Below, piece by piece: positions 18,301 to 25,125 of a DNA stretch of 64,000 nucleotides. How positions within the stretch are numbered: position 1 is the first letter of the stretch; each line of letters begins with the position of its first letter. The notes under the pieces were generated by a model. The model saw nothing but the letters and a program-made list of their open reading frames with translations. It searched no databases and was not told where the DNA came from. Source of the stretch: Kosakonia arachidis (GTDB lineage Bacteria; Pseudomonadota; Gammaproteobacteria; Enterobacterales; Enterobacteriaceae); NCBI RefSeq assembly GCF_900116535.1, contig NZ_FPAU01000004.1, positions 404,534 to 468,533 of the forward strand, given 5' to 3'. Made by a program: the position numbers and the translations under genes.

Positions 18301-18425
18301 TTGGGGTTTTCGGGGGCATGATCAGCGGCACCTTATTCGCAATTTTCTTCGTGCCGGTATTTTTTATCGTGATGACAACCTTTTTTGACAGGCGTTTAAG
18401 GTTGTTAAAGGAACATCAAGAGTAA
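15312..18425 (+). CDS. RND efflux permease (AcrB/AdeB type)
   Basis: 1037 residues, close to the ~1045 of AcrB-type pumps. It starts MPQFFIDRPIFAWVVALFII as these pumps do. The proton-relay residues are present: two aspartates in GIIVDDAIVVVENVERLM (TM4) and a lysine in LSAKNAILIVEFARQL (TM10). Large porter loops lie between TM1-TM2 and TM7-TM8. It works as a trimer in the inner membrane, moving drugs or other lipophiles with proton influx. No periplasmic adaptor or outer-membrane channel gene is next to it, so it would have to borrow AcrA-like and TolC proteins from elsewhere. The nearby AdeRS-like pair is the likely regulator. Confidence 0.93.
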   Translation: MPQFFIDRPIFAWVVALFIILSGCLSIPHLPVAQYPAVAPPSIIISVSFPGASPDMMNTSVVSLIEREITGVDNLLYFESTSDTTGMASITVTFKPGTNSKLAQMDLQNKIKTVEPRLPQAVRQNGVSVEAAESGFLLMVGLKSDTGAYQEADLSDYFARNISDALRRVSGVGKIQLFGGEKAMRIWLDPVKMHHYQLSASDVISAVSQQNVLVSPGRSGDEPALPGQSVTYPLTVKGQLSSVAEFKNITLKATTDGARLTLGDIARVESGLQSYTYGIRENGVPATAAAIQLSPGANAISTAAGIHQRLAELSTALPQGMAFIIPFDTAPFVKASIMKVVQTLAEAMVLVFLVMLIFLHNIRCTLIPAIVVPVALLGTFTVMLLSGYSINILTMFGMVLAIGIIVDDAIVVVENVERLMAEKGLSPREATREAIREITPAIIGITLVLTAVFIPMAFASGSVGVIYRQFTVSMAVSILFSAFLALTLTPALCATLLKPHQKNATSAGRFAAGFNRHFHMLTSRYTSGLGYVVKRTGRMMLLYAALCAALVMGLITLPSSFLPEEDQGYFMSSIQLPSEATMQRTLAVVKRYEDEVAARQAIESNIMILGFGFSGSGQNSALAFTTLKDWSSRKGIAAQDEADLIQSKMQSVPDAVTMSLLPPAISDMGTSSGFTFYLEDRAGKGYEALKQAADTLVLQAKKNTNLADVYIDGLPEGASISLNIDREKAEALGVSFEEINQAISVTSGSNYVNDYTNAGRIQQVIVQADAAYRMQPEMLLKISVKNRLGEMVPLSAFVTSSWRQAPQQLNRYQGYPAIRITGSAAQGHASGDAMKTMEQLANALPPGFTGEWAGGSLQEKVSASQLPGLILLSVLVVFLVLAALYESWSIPVSVMLAVPLGLIGALVAVSAANMTNDVFFKVGLITLIGLSAKNAILIVEFARQLRHQGMSTLEATLLASRQRLRPILMTSLAFTLGVVPLILATGASASTQNAIGIGVFGGMISGTLFAIFFVPVFFIVMTTFFDRRLRLLKEHQE

Positions 18426-18822
18426 CGAATAAACAGTCCAGTAAGCGTTTGTTTAAAAGCTCCGGAAAGGGGCTGGACGGACGTTAATTATGGTGCGGGT
18501 GGCGCGGGTGCCAGTTCCCTCACTTCCAACCGGACCTCATAACGCTTCCCGTTTTCCGGCGCTGGAAGATTTTTAACCGCATTGTTTAACGCATCGACCG
18601 AGGTGGTGGTTTGCTGTACAACACCATACACGAGGGGGGGGCAGAGCCCGGCATCTGCGGGCTATCCCTTTGTAACAGCAGAGGTTTTATATCGCTATCT
18701 GTTGCAGTAATAACGGAAAAAGCGCAGACCATAAAGGCAGTGGCGATTCAGACAGATAGCTAAAAGCGCACGATCCACCGCTGCGGGATACTTACCGTAT
18801 TAGTGCCAGCCATTCATATGAA
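18426..18822. other. intergenic region with an unidentified gene fragment
   Basis: On the minus strand a frame of about 47 codons ends at 18488 (…ALNNAVKNLPAPENGKRYEV… ending APAPPAP) and has no start; a run of eight G at about 18633-18640 marks a possible junction. It looks like the 3' end of a lost gene. No family recognised. The rest shows nothing clear. Confidence 0.4.
18488..18640 (-). pseudogene. unidentified C-terminal gene fragment
   Basis: The minus-strand frame encodes about 47 residues with protein-like composition (VYGVVQQTTTSVDALNNAVK) and a natural-looking end, but lacks any start region; upstream the frame breaks near a G tract. I do not recognise the family. Confidence 0.3.
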
Positions 18823-19257
18823 TCAGAGGCTGAAGAAAATCTCTACAGACTGTGTACTGCGATCTGCCTCTCCATGGTAAACAACCTCGATGTTGTTACC
18901 ATCAGGATCGAGCACAAAAGCCGCGTAATACCCAGGATGGTAGGTTCGCTCGCCAGGCGCTCCATTGTCACGCCCACCATGAGAGAGTGCCACATGGTAA
19001 AAAGCATCCACCACTTCACGGTTCCTGGCCTGAAAAGCCAGATGATGGCGTCCTGTTAGCTCACCTGCAGAGGCCGGACTATTTACTGAAGAAACGACAA
19101 GTTCATCCGCCCAGATATAATCGTCGTCTGCACTTATTACTGGGATCTCCAGAACAGACAGTACAGCTGTGTAAAACGCTTTGCTTGTTTCGAAGTTGTT
19201 TACTACAAGCTGGATATGGTCGATAAGCCTGCCACGATGTAGTCGATAATTTTCCAT
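18823..19257 (-). CDS. VOC-family (glyoxalase/dioxygenase-fold) protein
   Basis: 144 residues made of one vicinal-oxygen-chelate module pair: IDHIQLVVNNFETSKAFYTA at 12-31 gives the first metal histidine (His14), GRHHLAFQARNRE the second, and FVLDPDGNNIEVVYHG the metal glutamate. GAGGAA precedes the ATG. Such proteins include glyoxalase I, antibiotic-binding proteins and dioxygenases; the reaction cannot be specified. It stands alone, with about 300 gene-free bases upstream. Confidence 0.85.
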   Translation of the reverse strand: MENYRLHRGRLIDHIQLVVNNFETSKAFYTAVLSVLEIPVISADDDYIWADELVVSSVNSPASAGELTGRHHLAFQARNREVVDAFYHVALSHGGRDNGAPGERTYHPGYYAAFVLDPDGNNIEVVYHGEADRSTQSVEIFFSL

Positions 19258-19558
19258 AGGGAATTTCCTCAGTCAGTCGTATCGACTGGCATTTATCCGT
19301 TTTCTAAAAAGAACCATTCCTCAATTATACCGGTGATGCTGTGACCTGCTCCCGGTTGATTATCACATGCCAATGTTAGTCCTGGATCCCGGCTGTTATG
19401 ACAAATGTGAACTTCTGTTGTTCGCTCATAGCGGACCCTACGCTCGACTCAGGCTGCTCAGTGCCCAAGCGGACGTTAAATCGGTTCTGAAACAACGCTT
19501 TTCATGGTGACGTCCTCATCCCGCTGATGAAGACATCACTAACATTCATTAGGCTCTG
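19258..19558. other. gene-free stretch
   Basis: About 300 bases between the VOC and RidA-like genes. I see no complete gene, tRNA or convincing terminator; it may contain remnants from past rearrangement. Confidence 0.4.
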
Positions 19559-19966
19559 TCAACCTGCGGAGGTTGATGTTGGAATTCGGGCAATGACCTT
19601 AATTTCAAAATCGAATCCCGCAAGCCAGGTCACTCCAACGGCTGTCCAGTTCGGGTAAGGGGGCTGCGGGAAAATTGACTGTTTCACCTGCATAATCGTC
19701 GGAAACTGATTTTCCGGGTCAGTATGAAAGGTGGTGACATCAATCAGGTCATTAAACGTACAACCCGCTGCTGCAAGAGTCGCTGCGAGGTTATCAAACG
19801 CAAGTTGCACCTGCGCGGCAAAATCCGGCTCCGGCGTACCGTCGGCACGGCTGCCAACCTGACCGGAAACGAACAACATATCGCCAGAACGGATCGCGGC
19901 GGAATAACCGTGTTCTTCATAGAGGGCATGGCGGTTAGCAGGAAAAATAGGCTCACGCTGGATCAT
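19559..19966 (-). CDS. RidA/YjgF-family protein, catalytic Arg absent
   Basis: 135 residues with the RidA fold markers RSGDMLFVSGQVGSRADG at 26-43 and AAAGCTFNDLIDVTTFHTD in the middle. The residue aligned with the essential Arg105 of E. coli RidA is Trp (PNWTAVGVTWLAG) and the conserved Glu near the end is Lys (FEIKVIA), so it is unlikely to be a classical imine deaminase. AAAGGA precedes the ATG. It is divergent from the TetR regulator across 144 bases with two perfect palindromes, so it is almost certainly that regulator's target. Confidence 0.85.
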   Translation of the reverse strand: MIQREPIFPANRHALYEEHGYSAAIRSGDMLFVSGQVGSRADGTPEPDFAAQVQLAFDNLAATLAAAGCTFNDLIDVTTFHTDPENQFPTIMQVKQSIFPQPPYPNWTAVGVTWLAGFDFEIKVIARIPTSTSAG

Positions 19967-20028
19967 GGAATTTCCTTTCTTAAGTCAATGTGTGATGCGG
20001 GATGTGCGGTATGCAAAATTGATTTAAT

Positions 20029-20071
20029 ATACGCGGCGTATGTTGAATTAATCACACATACGCCGCGTATG
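20029..20071. promoter_or_regulatory. paired palindromic operators for the TetR regulator
   Basis: Two perfect odd palindromes, ATACGCGGCGTAT (20029-20041) and ATACGCCGCGTAT (20058-20070), lie between the divergent RidA-like and TetR genes with centres 29 bases apart, close to three helical turns. The arms are identical, differing only in the central base. This is the expected form of operator for a TetR-family repressor dimer pair that controls both genes. Confidence 0.75.
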
Positions 20072-20110
20072 TCAAATGACATCCGTTACGCATGTCTAAA
20101 AGGAGATCGT

Positions 20111-20716
20111 ATGGCCACCAAACGCCGCGCCGAAACAATGGAAGAGAATCGAACCAAATTGATTACGGCAGCGCGGAAGTCCTTTGCCGAAAAAGGTTTT
20201 GCTGCCGTATCGATGGATGAATTAACCGCCAGCGTTGGCCTGACACGTGGGGCGCTATACCACAACTTTGGCGATAAAAAGGGGCTGCTTGCCGCTGTTG
20301 TTGCTCAGGTAGATGGTGAAATGGCACAACGAGCCAAAGCCGCCGCCGCGAATGCCGGTGACGACTGGGAAGGGCTGCTGGCTGAAGGGATTGCTTACAT
20401 TGAGATGGCGCTGGACACAGAAGTAAGGCGCATCGTGCTGCTTGATGGTCCGGCTTTTCTTGGGGATCCTGCACAATGGCCCAGACAGAATAGTTGCCTC
20501 GAATCCACACGACAGACCGTCATAAATTTGATCGAACGCGGCGTACTTAAATCGGTTGATGCGGATGCCGCTGCACATCTGTTAAACAGTGCCGCGCTGA
20601 ATTCCGCACTTTGGATTGCTGCGAGCGACGATCCGCAGCGGGCGCTGCCAAAAATTATTGACGTGTTTACTCAACTGGCAAGCGGCTTAAGGAATAGTTC
20701 CAATAAACTACGATGA
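20111..20716 (+). CDS. TetR/AcrR-family transcriptional regulator
   Basis: 201 residues from ATG at 20111, which follows AGGAG by seven bases; the frame is open further upstream but runs back over the operators and the divergent gene. The HTH is in residues 15-60 (KSFAEKGFAAVSMDELTASV, GLTRGALYHNFGDKKGLLA), followed by a helical ligand-binding domain. It likely represses itself and the RidA-like gene through the palindromes just upstream. Confidence 0.92.
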   Translation: MATKRRAETMEENRTKLITAARKSFAEKGFAAVSMDELTASVGLTRGALYHNFGDKKGLLAAVVAQVDGEMAQRAKAAAANAGDDWEGLLAEGIAYIEMALDTEVRRIVLLDGPAFLGDPAQWPRQNSCLESTRQTVINLIERGVLKSVDADAAAHLLNSAALNSALWIAASDDPQRALPKIIDVFTQLASGLRNSSNKLR

Positions 20717-20758
20717 GAGGTTTATAGGGCGGAGTGAGCTAAAACCTTGCAGTCCGCA

Positions 20759-21394
20759 TTAAGAGAACGGGCGCAAAGCATTATCAATAGCTGTGGCTAT
20801 TTCGTCTTCGCTGCGCCCTCCATTGATGGCAACGCGGTTCTCAAAAACAAAGTGCGGAACCGAACGAACGCCTGCCGCAGTGGAGTTCGCCGCCTCTTGC
20901 TCAATCCACTTGTGCCGGGTGGGATCGCGTGCGATGGCGCGGGCCTCATCCTTGCTGAATCCATAGGCTGCAGCAACATCTGCCAACACCTCGGCATCGG
21001 CAATGTTTCTTGCCGCAAGGAAATAAGCGTCCGTGATGGCTACGGCGAGTTGATGCTGCGTGCCGCGTTCTCTGGCTGCCAGGATGATGGCGTGCGCAGC
21101 CTGCGTTGGGTAGGCGTAGCGCTGGCGACCAAGGTCGAGATCGAAGCCGGACGCGCGGGCCTCTGCTTCAGGGCGAGCAAACGCCGACTTCGGATCTGTC
21201 ACACCATATCGCGTGCGGAGCAGGTCGGGGATGAAGAGTCCGGCCGCCGGCGCGTCCGGTAGTAAAAGAACCGGATGATGGTGGATGCCCGCGAGCAGTT
21301 CGGGGAAGCGTTCCCGAAGAACCTTGTCGAGCCGGTGCAGGCCCACGAAACACCAGGGGCAGGTGATCTCGGTATAGAGGTCGATTCGCAACAT
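20759..21394 (-). CDS. DsbA-family / FrnE-like thioredoxin-fold oxidoreductase
   Basis: 211 residues; thioredoxin fold with the redox motif CPWC at residues 13-16 (YTEITCPWCFVGLHRLDKV), a helical insertion, and the cis-proline region VRSVPHFVFENRVAINGG near 173-190. There is no signal peptide, so it is cytosolic like FrnE/2-hydroxychromene-2-carboxylate isomerase relatives. AAGGAG precedes the ATG. It is the last gene of a minus-strand group after a broken azoreductase gene; the G+C-rich codon use differs from the flanking genes and suggests transfer. Confidence 0.88.
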   Translation of the reverse strand: MLRIDLYTEITCPWCFVGLHRLDKVLRERFPELLAGIHHHPVLLLPDAPAAGLFIPDLLRTRYGVTDPKSAFARPEAEARASGFDLDLGRQRYAYPTQAAHAIILAARERGTQHQLAVAITDAYFLAARNIADAEVLADVAAAYGFSKDEARAIARDPTRHKWIEQEAANSTAAGVRSVPHFVFENRVAINGGRSEDEIATAIDNALRPFS

Positions 21395-21427
21395 GATCTC
21401 AGTCTCCTTCTTTAGTGATTAGAGCGA

Positions 21428-21535
21428 TTAGCGATACCCGGCGCGCACGAACGTCTTATCCGCGACCTGGTCCACAAGAAACTGAGCCTGGTCTGCCCAT
21501 ACCCGAGCCAACAGGACGACGGTCTTCGTCGTCAT
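21428..21535 (-). pseudogene. short truncated frame between azoR and the FrnE-like gene
   Basis: A 35-codon minus-strand frame (starts [16 protein letters not shown]) whose ATG overlaps the azoR stop codon in ATGA fashion, as in a coupled operon, but it ends far too soon for a full domain. The start resembles small monooxygenase-like (ABM) proteins only loosely. Probably a truncated gene. Confidence 0.3.
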
Positions 21536-22148
21536 GCTCTCTTCGCCAGCAGGTTTTGTACAGCCGTCTCGGTATGGGCGATGGCAGCCTTTGCCCCGTC
21601 CGGGCCGAGTACGGTGCCTTCAATCCGTATAAGCTCAGCGTCAGTCAATCCGATAAAGCCAAGCATGTGCAGGAGATAGTTGGTCTGGAAATCGAAAGCG
21701 GCATAATCACCCGCCGAAAACACGCCACCTGCGGCAGTGATCAGATAAAGCTTCTTGCCAGTAAGTAGGCCTGGGGGGCTCCTGTGGCATAGCTGAAGGT
21801 GACTCCCGGCCATATGACATTGTCAATCCAGGCCTTGAGCTGCGAAGAGGGACCGAAATTCATCATGCCGGAACCAAGCACAATGATGTCCGCGGCGCAT
21901 AATTCATCAACCAGCTCCCGGGCACGTTCAACGGCAACATTCTGCTGTGTTGTACGTGAATCCGGGGACGCAGTGCGGCCCAATATGTAGTCTTCAGTAA
22001 TGTGCGGAGGCGGATTTGCGACAAGGTCGCGAACCGTCAGTGAGCCGCCTCCCTGAGACCGAAGCCCATGAGCAATTTCAGTGGCAAAGCGGGTAGATAG
22101 GCTCTCAGTCCCACGAGGGCTGGAGGTAATCAGCAGAATTTTACGCAT
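21532..22148 (-). pseudogene. azoR: FMN-dependent NADH-azoreductase, frameshifted
   Basis: Two frames together make a full AzoR. The N-terminal part (22148 to ~21772) starts [20 protein letters not shown] with the FMN-binding flavodoxin loop and [17 protein letters not shown]; it derails after SYATGAPQ. The other frame resumes with [19 protein letters not shown] and runs to 21532. A single base is missing near 21769, where CAGGCC would need one more G. AzoR reduces azo dyes and quinones with NADH. The gene is broken unless this is a read error. ATGA overlap with the next short frame indicates an operon. Confidence 0.85.
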
Positions 22149-22264
22149 GGTGGCTCCGCTCTAGGTGTAAATTAGTAACCAGAGAACATTTCTATGCTTG
22201 GTTACTAACTGTTACCTTGGATACTAAAATTCCTGCCAGAATTTCACAAGAAGGCACAAATATG

Positions 22265-22537
22265 TCACCCACTCACACCGATGTTCCTGAAGCACTCCCG
22301 GATTCTGAAACAGAAGGCTGCCAGGCCACCGTCACGCTGTTGTCGGGCATAAGCCAGAGAAACATCGGGATAGGTCCCTAAACCGAGGCGGGATTCTTTT
22401 CTATTGATACGATATTTGAGATACCAGAGACGTGAACCGCCAGGATTAACTAAAAGATATAGGCCGTAAGAATCGGAAATTTTGTAAGGTTTAGCGGATG
22501 GTTTTAAGTTGCGGATTTTTGAGTCGTTAAGAGACAT
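22265..22537 (-). pseudogene. P4-type integrase, 5' fragment (copy 2, next to tRNA-Asn)
   Basis: From ATG at 22537 the product starts MSLNDSKIRNLKPSAKPYKI and continues with DSYGLYLLVNPGGSRLWYLK and LGLGTYPDVSLAYAR, the arm-binding domain of P4-family tyrosine integrases. After about 68 residues homology ends abruptly; the core-binding and catalytic domains (R-H-R-Y) are gone. It lies 160 bases from the 3' end of tRNA-Asn and reads away from it, the normal arrangement for an asn-tRNA island. This marks the right end of the accessory DNA at 1-22.6 kb. Confidence 0.88.
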
Positions 22538-22697
22538 TTTGGGGTCGCTCCGTCGTTGAACCAACTCGACCCCAAATCTGACCACCAAATTCTCCCGATG
22601 CGGAGGGAAAACTGAAAATGCATCGGGAAGACTTTTCAAGCTAACTCATTGAATTCGAATTACATAGGGATTCGCAAAGTGGCATGAAAATAAGAAT

Positions 22698-22773
22698 TGG
22701 CTCCTCTGACTGGACTCGAACCAGTGACATACGGATTAACAGTCCGCCGTTCTACCGACTGAACTACAGAGGA
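22698..22773 (-). tRNA. tRNA-Asn (GTT)
   Basis: 76 bases with encoded CCA. The minus strand begins TCCTCTGTAGTTCAGTCGG, the anticodon loop reads CTGTTAATC (anticodon GTT), and the T arm is GGTTCGAGTCC; the acceptor stem pairs TCCTCTG with CAGAGGA. Identical to the copy at 35755-35830. Its 3' end is a common attachment site for P4-type integrases, and an integrase remnant lies next to it. Confidence 0.97.
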
Positions 22774-22791
22774 ATTGTGTGAACGGGGCGC

Positions 22792-22820
22792 ATATTATCG
22801 GTCACGTCCGGGCTTGTCAA
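22792..22820 (-). promoter_or_regulatory. promoter of tRNA-Asn (copy at 22.7 kb)
   Basis: On the minus strand, -35 TTGACA (22815-22820), 17-base spacer, -10 TAATAT (22792-22797), then a GC-rich discriminator GCGCCCCG, typical of growth-rate and stringently controlled stable RNA promoters. Confidence 0.8.
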
Positions 22821-22900
22821 AGGGTGGATCGCCTGAGCGATATCGTTTGCTGACAATTTCGGCAACCTGCGCGTGTACCCGTTCAATAAGCCAGCATATC

Positions 22901-22915
22901 GCACCAATGTGGTGC
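22901..22915. promoter_or_regulatory. NtrC-binding site upstream of nac
   Basis: GCACCAATGTGGTGC is a perfect dyad matching the known NtrC consensus (GCACCA-N3-TGGTGC). It is about 130 bases upstream of the sigma-54 promoter of nac, a normal enhancer distance. Confidence 0.88.
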
Positions 22916-23031
22916 AAATTACCCCTAATGGGGCAGCTATCAAACCGTGTTTCAGTGATAATACCTGGCATTGTAATTAGAAACTCTTATTATCCAGCCT
23001 GTTAAGGGTTAATTGAATCCCTAACGAAAAC

Positions 23032-23047
23032 TGGCAAGCATATTGCA
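23032..23047 (+). promoter_or_regulatory. sigma-54 promoter of nac
   Basis: TGGCAAGCATATTGCA fits the -24/-12 pattern TGGCA-N6-TTGCA with exact spacing. It lies about 60 bases before the nac ATG, so nac should be made only under nitrogen limitation with NtrC-P. Confidence 0.88.
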
Positions 23048-23104
23048 ACTCCTCCGATATCATAAAAACCGGCGTTGGCATTGGTATCCCTTACAGGAGG
23101 CAAA

Positions 23105-24022
23105 ATGAACTTAAGACGACTGAAATACTTCGTAAAAATCGTCGATATTGGAAGCCTGACTCAGGCAGCCGAAGTATTGCATATTGCGCAGCCCGCGCTG
23201 AGTCAGCAAGTCGCCACTCTGGAAGGTGAACTGGATCAGCAGTTGTTGATCCGTACGAAACGGGGCGTAACGCCGACGGAAGCAGGCAAAATTCTCTATA
23301 CCCATGCACGCATGATTTTGCGTCAGTGTGAACAGGCACAGCTGGCGGTGAACAACGTCGGCCAGTGTTTGCGTGGTCAGGTTTCTATCGGCCTTGCGCC
23401 GGGTACGGCAGCGTCTTCGGTCACCATGCCATTATTACAGGCGGTGCGTAACGAGCTGCCCGAAGTGGCTGTTTATCTGCATGAAAACAGTGGCGCGGTG
23501 CTGAATGATAAATTGCTGAGTGGTCAGCTGGATATGGCTGTGCTGTATGAGCGCGCGCCGGGGGCGGGAATCAATAGTCTGCCGCTGCTGAAAGAAGATC
23601 TCTATCTGGTTGGTACTCGTGATTGCCCGGGGCAGAGCGTGGATTTAACCGCAGTCGCTGAAATGAATCTGTTCCTGCCGCGTGACTATAGCGCTGTGCG
23701 TCTGCGCGTGGATGAAGCGTTCTCTCTGCGCCGTCTGACGGCAAAAATCATTGGGGAGATCGAATCAATTGCCACGTTGACCGCAGCAATTGCCAGCGGA
23801 ATGGGCGTTACCGTATTGCCGGAATCGGCTGCGCGTTCGCTGTGTGGCGCAACCAATGGCTGGATGGCGCGTATTACCACACCTTCTATGAACCTGCCGC
23901 TGTCGCTGAATGTTTCGGCTCGCGGCTCATTGTCACCACAAGCGCAGGCGGTAAAAGATATTTTAATGTCTTTGGTCAGCCGTCCGGCCATGGAAAGCCA
24001 TGAGTTGCAGTTGGTGAGCTAA
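23105..24022 (+). CDS. nac: nitrogen assimilation control LysR regulator Nac
   Basis: 305 residues, the normal length for Nac. ATG at 23105 follows AGGAGGC by six bases; the frame is open to 23075 but without a site. N-terminal LysR HTH (MNLRRLKYFVKIVDIGSLTQ, HIAQPALSQQVATLEGELDQ) and a co-inducer-like domain. Nac is made from a sigma-54 promoter under nitrogen limitation and switches sigma-70 genes for nitrogen source use. The promoter and NtrC site are both visible upstream, and cbl follows, as in E. coli. Confidence 0.97.
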   Translation: MNLRRLKYFVKIVDIGSLTQAAEVLHIAQPALSQQVATLEGELDQQLLIRTKRGVTPTEAGKILYTHARMILRQCEQAQLAVNNVGQCLRGQVSIGLAPGTAASSVTMPLLQAVRNELPEVAVYLHENSGAVLNDKLLSGQLDMAVLYERAPGAGINSLPLLKEDLYLVGTRDCPGQSVDLTAVAEMNLFLPRDYSAVRLRVDEAFSLRRLTAKIIGEIESIATLTAAIASGMGVTVLPESAARSLCGATNGWMARITTPSMNLPLSLNVSARGSLSPQAQAVKDILMSLVSRPAMESHELQLVS

Positions 24023-24123
24023 TGATTATTCCTTAATGGAATAAGGTGCGGGTTTTTATTATTTGTTCTGCCAGGCCACAGACTTTAACAATAGCATCCT
24101 GTCTGATCGGCCTGGAGGAAAGG

Positions 24124-25074
24124 GTGAATTTCCAGCAATTAAAAATAATCCGCGAGGCGGCGCGGCGGGATTACAACCTGACCGAAGTTGCCAACATGCT
24201 TTACACGTCGCAGTCAGGCGTCAGCCGTCATATCCGCGAGCTTGAAGAAGAACTGGGGATTGAAATTTTCATCCGCCGTGGCAAACGGCTGCTGGGAATG
24301 ACTGAACCGGGTAAAGCCTTGCTGGTGATTGCTGAGCGCATTCTCAATGAGGCGAGCAACGTTCGGCGGCTCGCCGATCTCTTCACCAATGACACCTCTG
24401 GCGTGTTGACCATCGCTACTACCCATACGCAGGCGCGTTACAGCTTGCCGTCGGTGATTAAATCGTTCCGCGCGTTGTTCCCGGAAGTTCGTCTGGAATT
24501 GATTCAGGGAACGCCGCAGGAAATCGAATCGCTACTGCATAACGGCGGAGCGGATATTGGCATCGCCAGTGAACGCTTAAGCAACGACAGTTCGCTGGCG
24601 GCTTTCCCGTGGTTCCGCTGGCATCACAGCTTACTGGTTCCACAGGATCACCCGCTGGTGCAGTGCTCGCCGCTAACGCTGGAAGATATCAGTCGCTGGC
24701 CGTTGATTACCTACCGTCAGGGGATCACCGGGCGCTCACGTATCGATGAAGCGTTTGGCCGCAAGGGGTTAATCCCTGATGTGGTGCTCAGTGCGCAGGA
24801 TTCGGATGTGATTAAAACCTATGTGGAGCTGGGGCTGGGGGTCGGGCTGGTGGCAGAGCAATCGAGCGGCGAGAACGAAGAGGGTAAGTTGGTGCGGCTG
24901 GATACACAGCATTTGTTTGACGCCAACACCGTGTGGCTGGGGCTGAAACGCGGTCAGCTACAGCGCAATTATGTGTGGCGTTTTATCGAGCTGTGTAATG
25001 CCGGGCTGTCAGTGGACGATATTAAACGTCAGGTAATGGAGCCGGATGAAGCGGTGATTGATTACCAGATTTAA
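24124..25074 (+). CDS. cbl: LysR regulator Cbl (sulfonate/sulfate-ester utilisation)
   Basis: 316 residues from a GTG at 24124 (VNFQQLKIIREAARRDYNLT), preceded by GGAGGAAAG; this matches the start and length of E. coli Cbl, while the frame upstream to 24046 has no site. Near-identical HTH (MLYTSQSGVSRHIRELEEEL) and effector domain (NDTSGVLTIATTHTQARYSL). Cbl activates genes for using organosulfur compounds when sulfate is scarce, together with CysB. The order nac-cbl is conserved; a strong terminator hairpin follows. Confidence 0.96.
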   Translation: MNFQQLKIIREAARRDYNLTEVANMLYTSQSGVSRHIRELEEELGIEIFIRRGKRLLGMTEPGKALLVIAERILNEASNVRRLADLFTNDTSGVLTIATTHTQARYSLPSVIKSFRALFPEVRLELIQGTPQEIESLLHNGGADIGIASERLSNDSSLAAFPWFRWHHSLLVPQDHPLVQCSPLTLEDISRWPLITYRQGITGRSRIDEAFGRKGLIPDVVLSAQDSDVIKTYVELGLGVGLVAEQSSGENEEGKLVRLDTQHLFDANTVWLGLKRGQLQRNYVWRFIELCNAGLSVDDIKRQVMEPDEAVIDYQI

Positions 25075-25075
25075 A

Positions 25076-25112
25076 AAAAGACGCAGCGTAGTACCGGCTG
25101 CGTCTTTTCTTC
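25076..25112. terminator. bidirectional terminator between cbl and shiA
   Basis: AAAAGACGCAGC and GCTGCGTCTTTT form a 12-base stem with a nine-base loop, flanked by A and T runs, so it can serve the two converging genes. Confidence 0.9.
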
Positions 25113-25125
25113 CCAACTTTTTATC

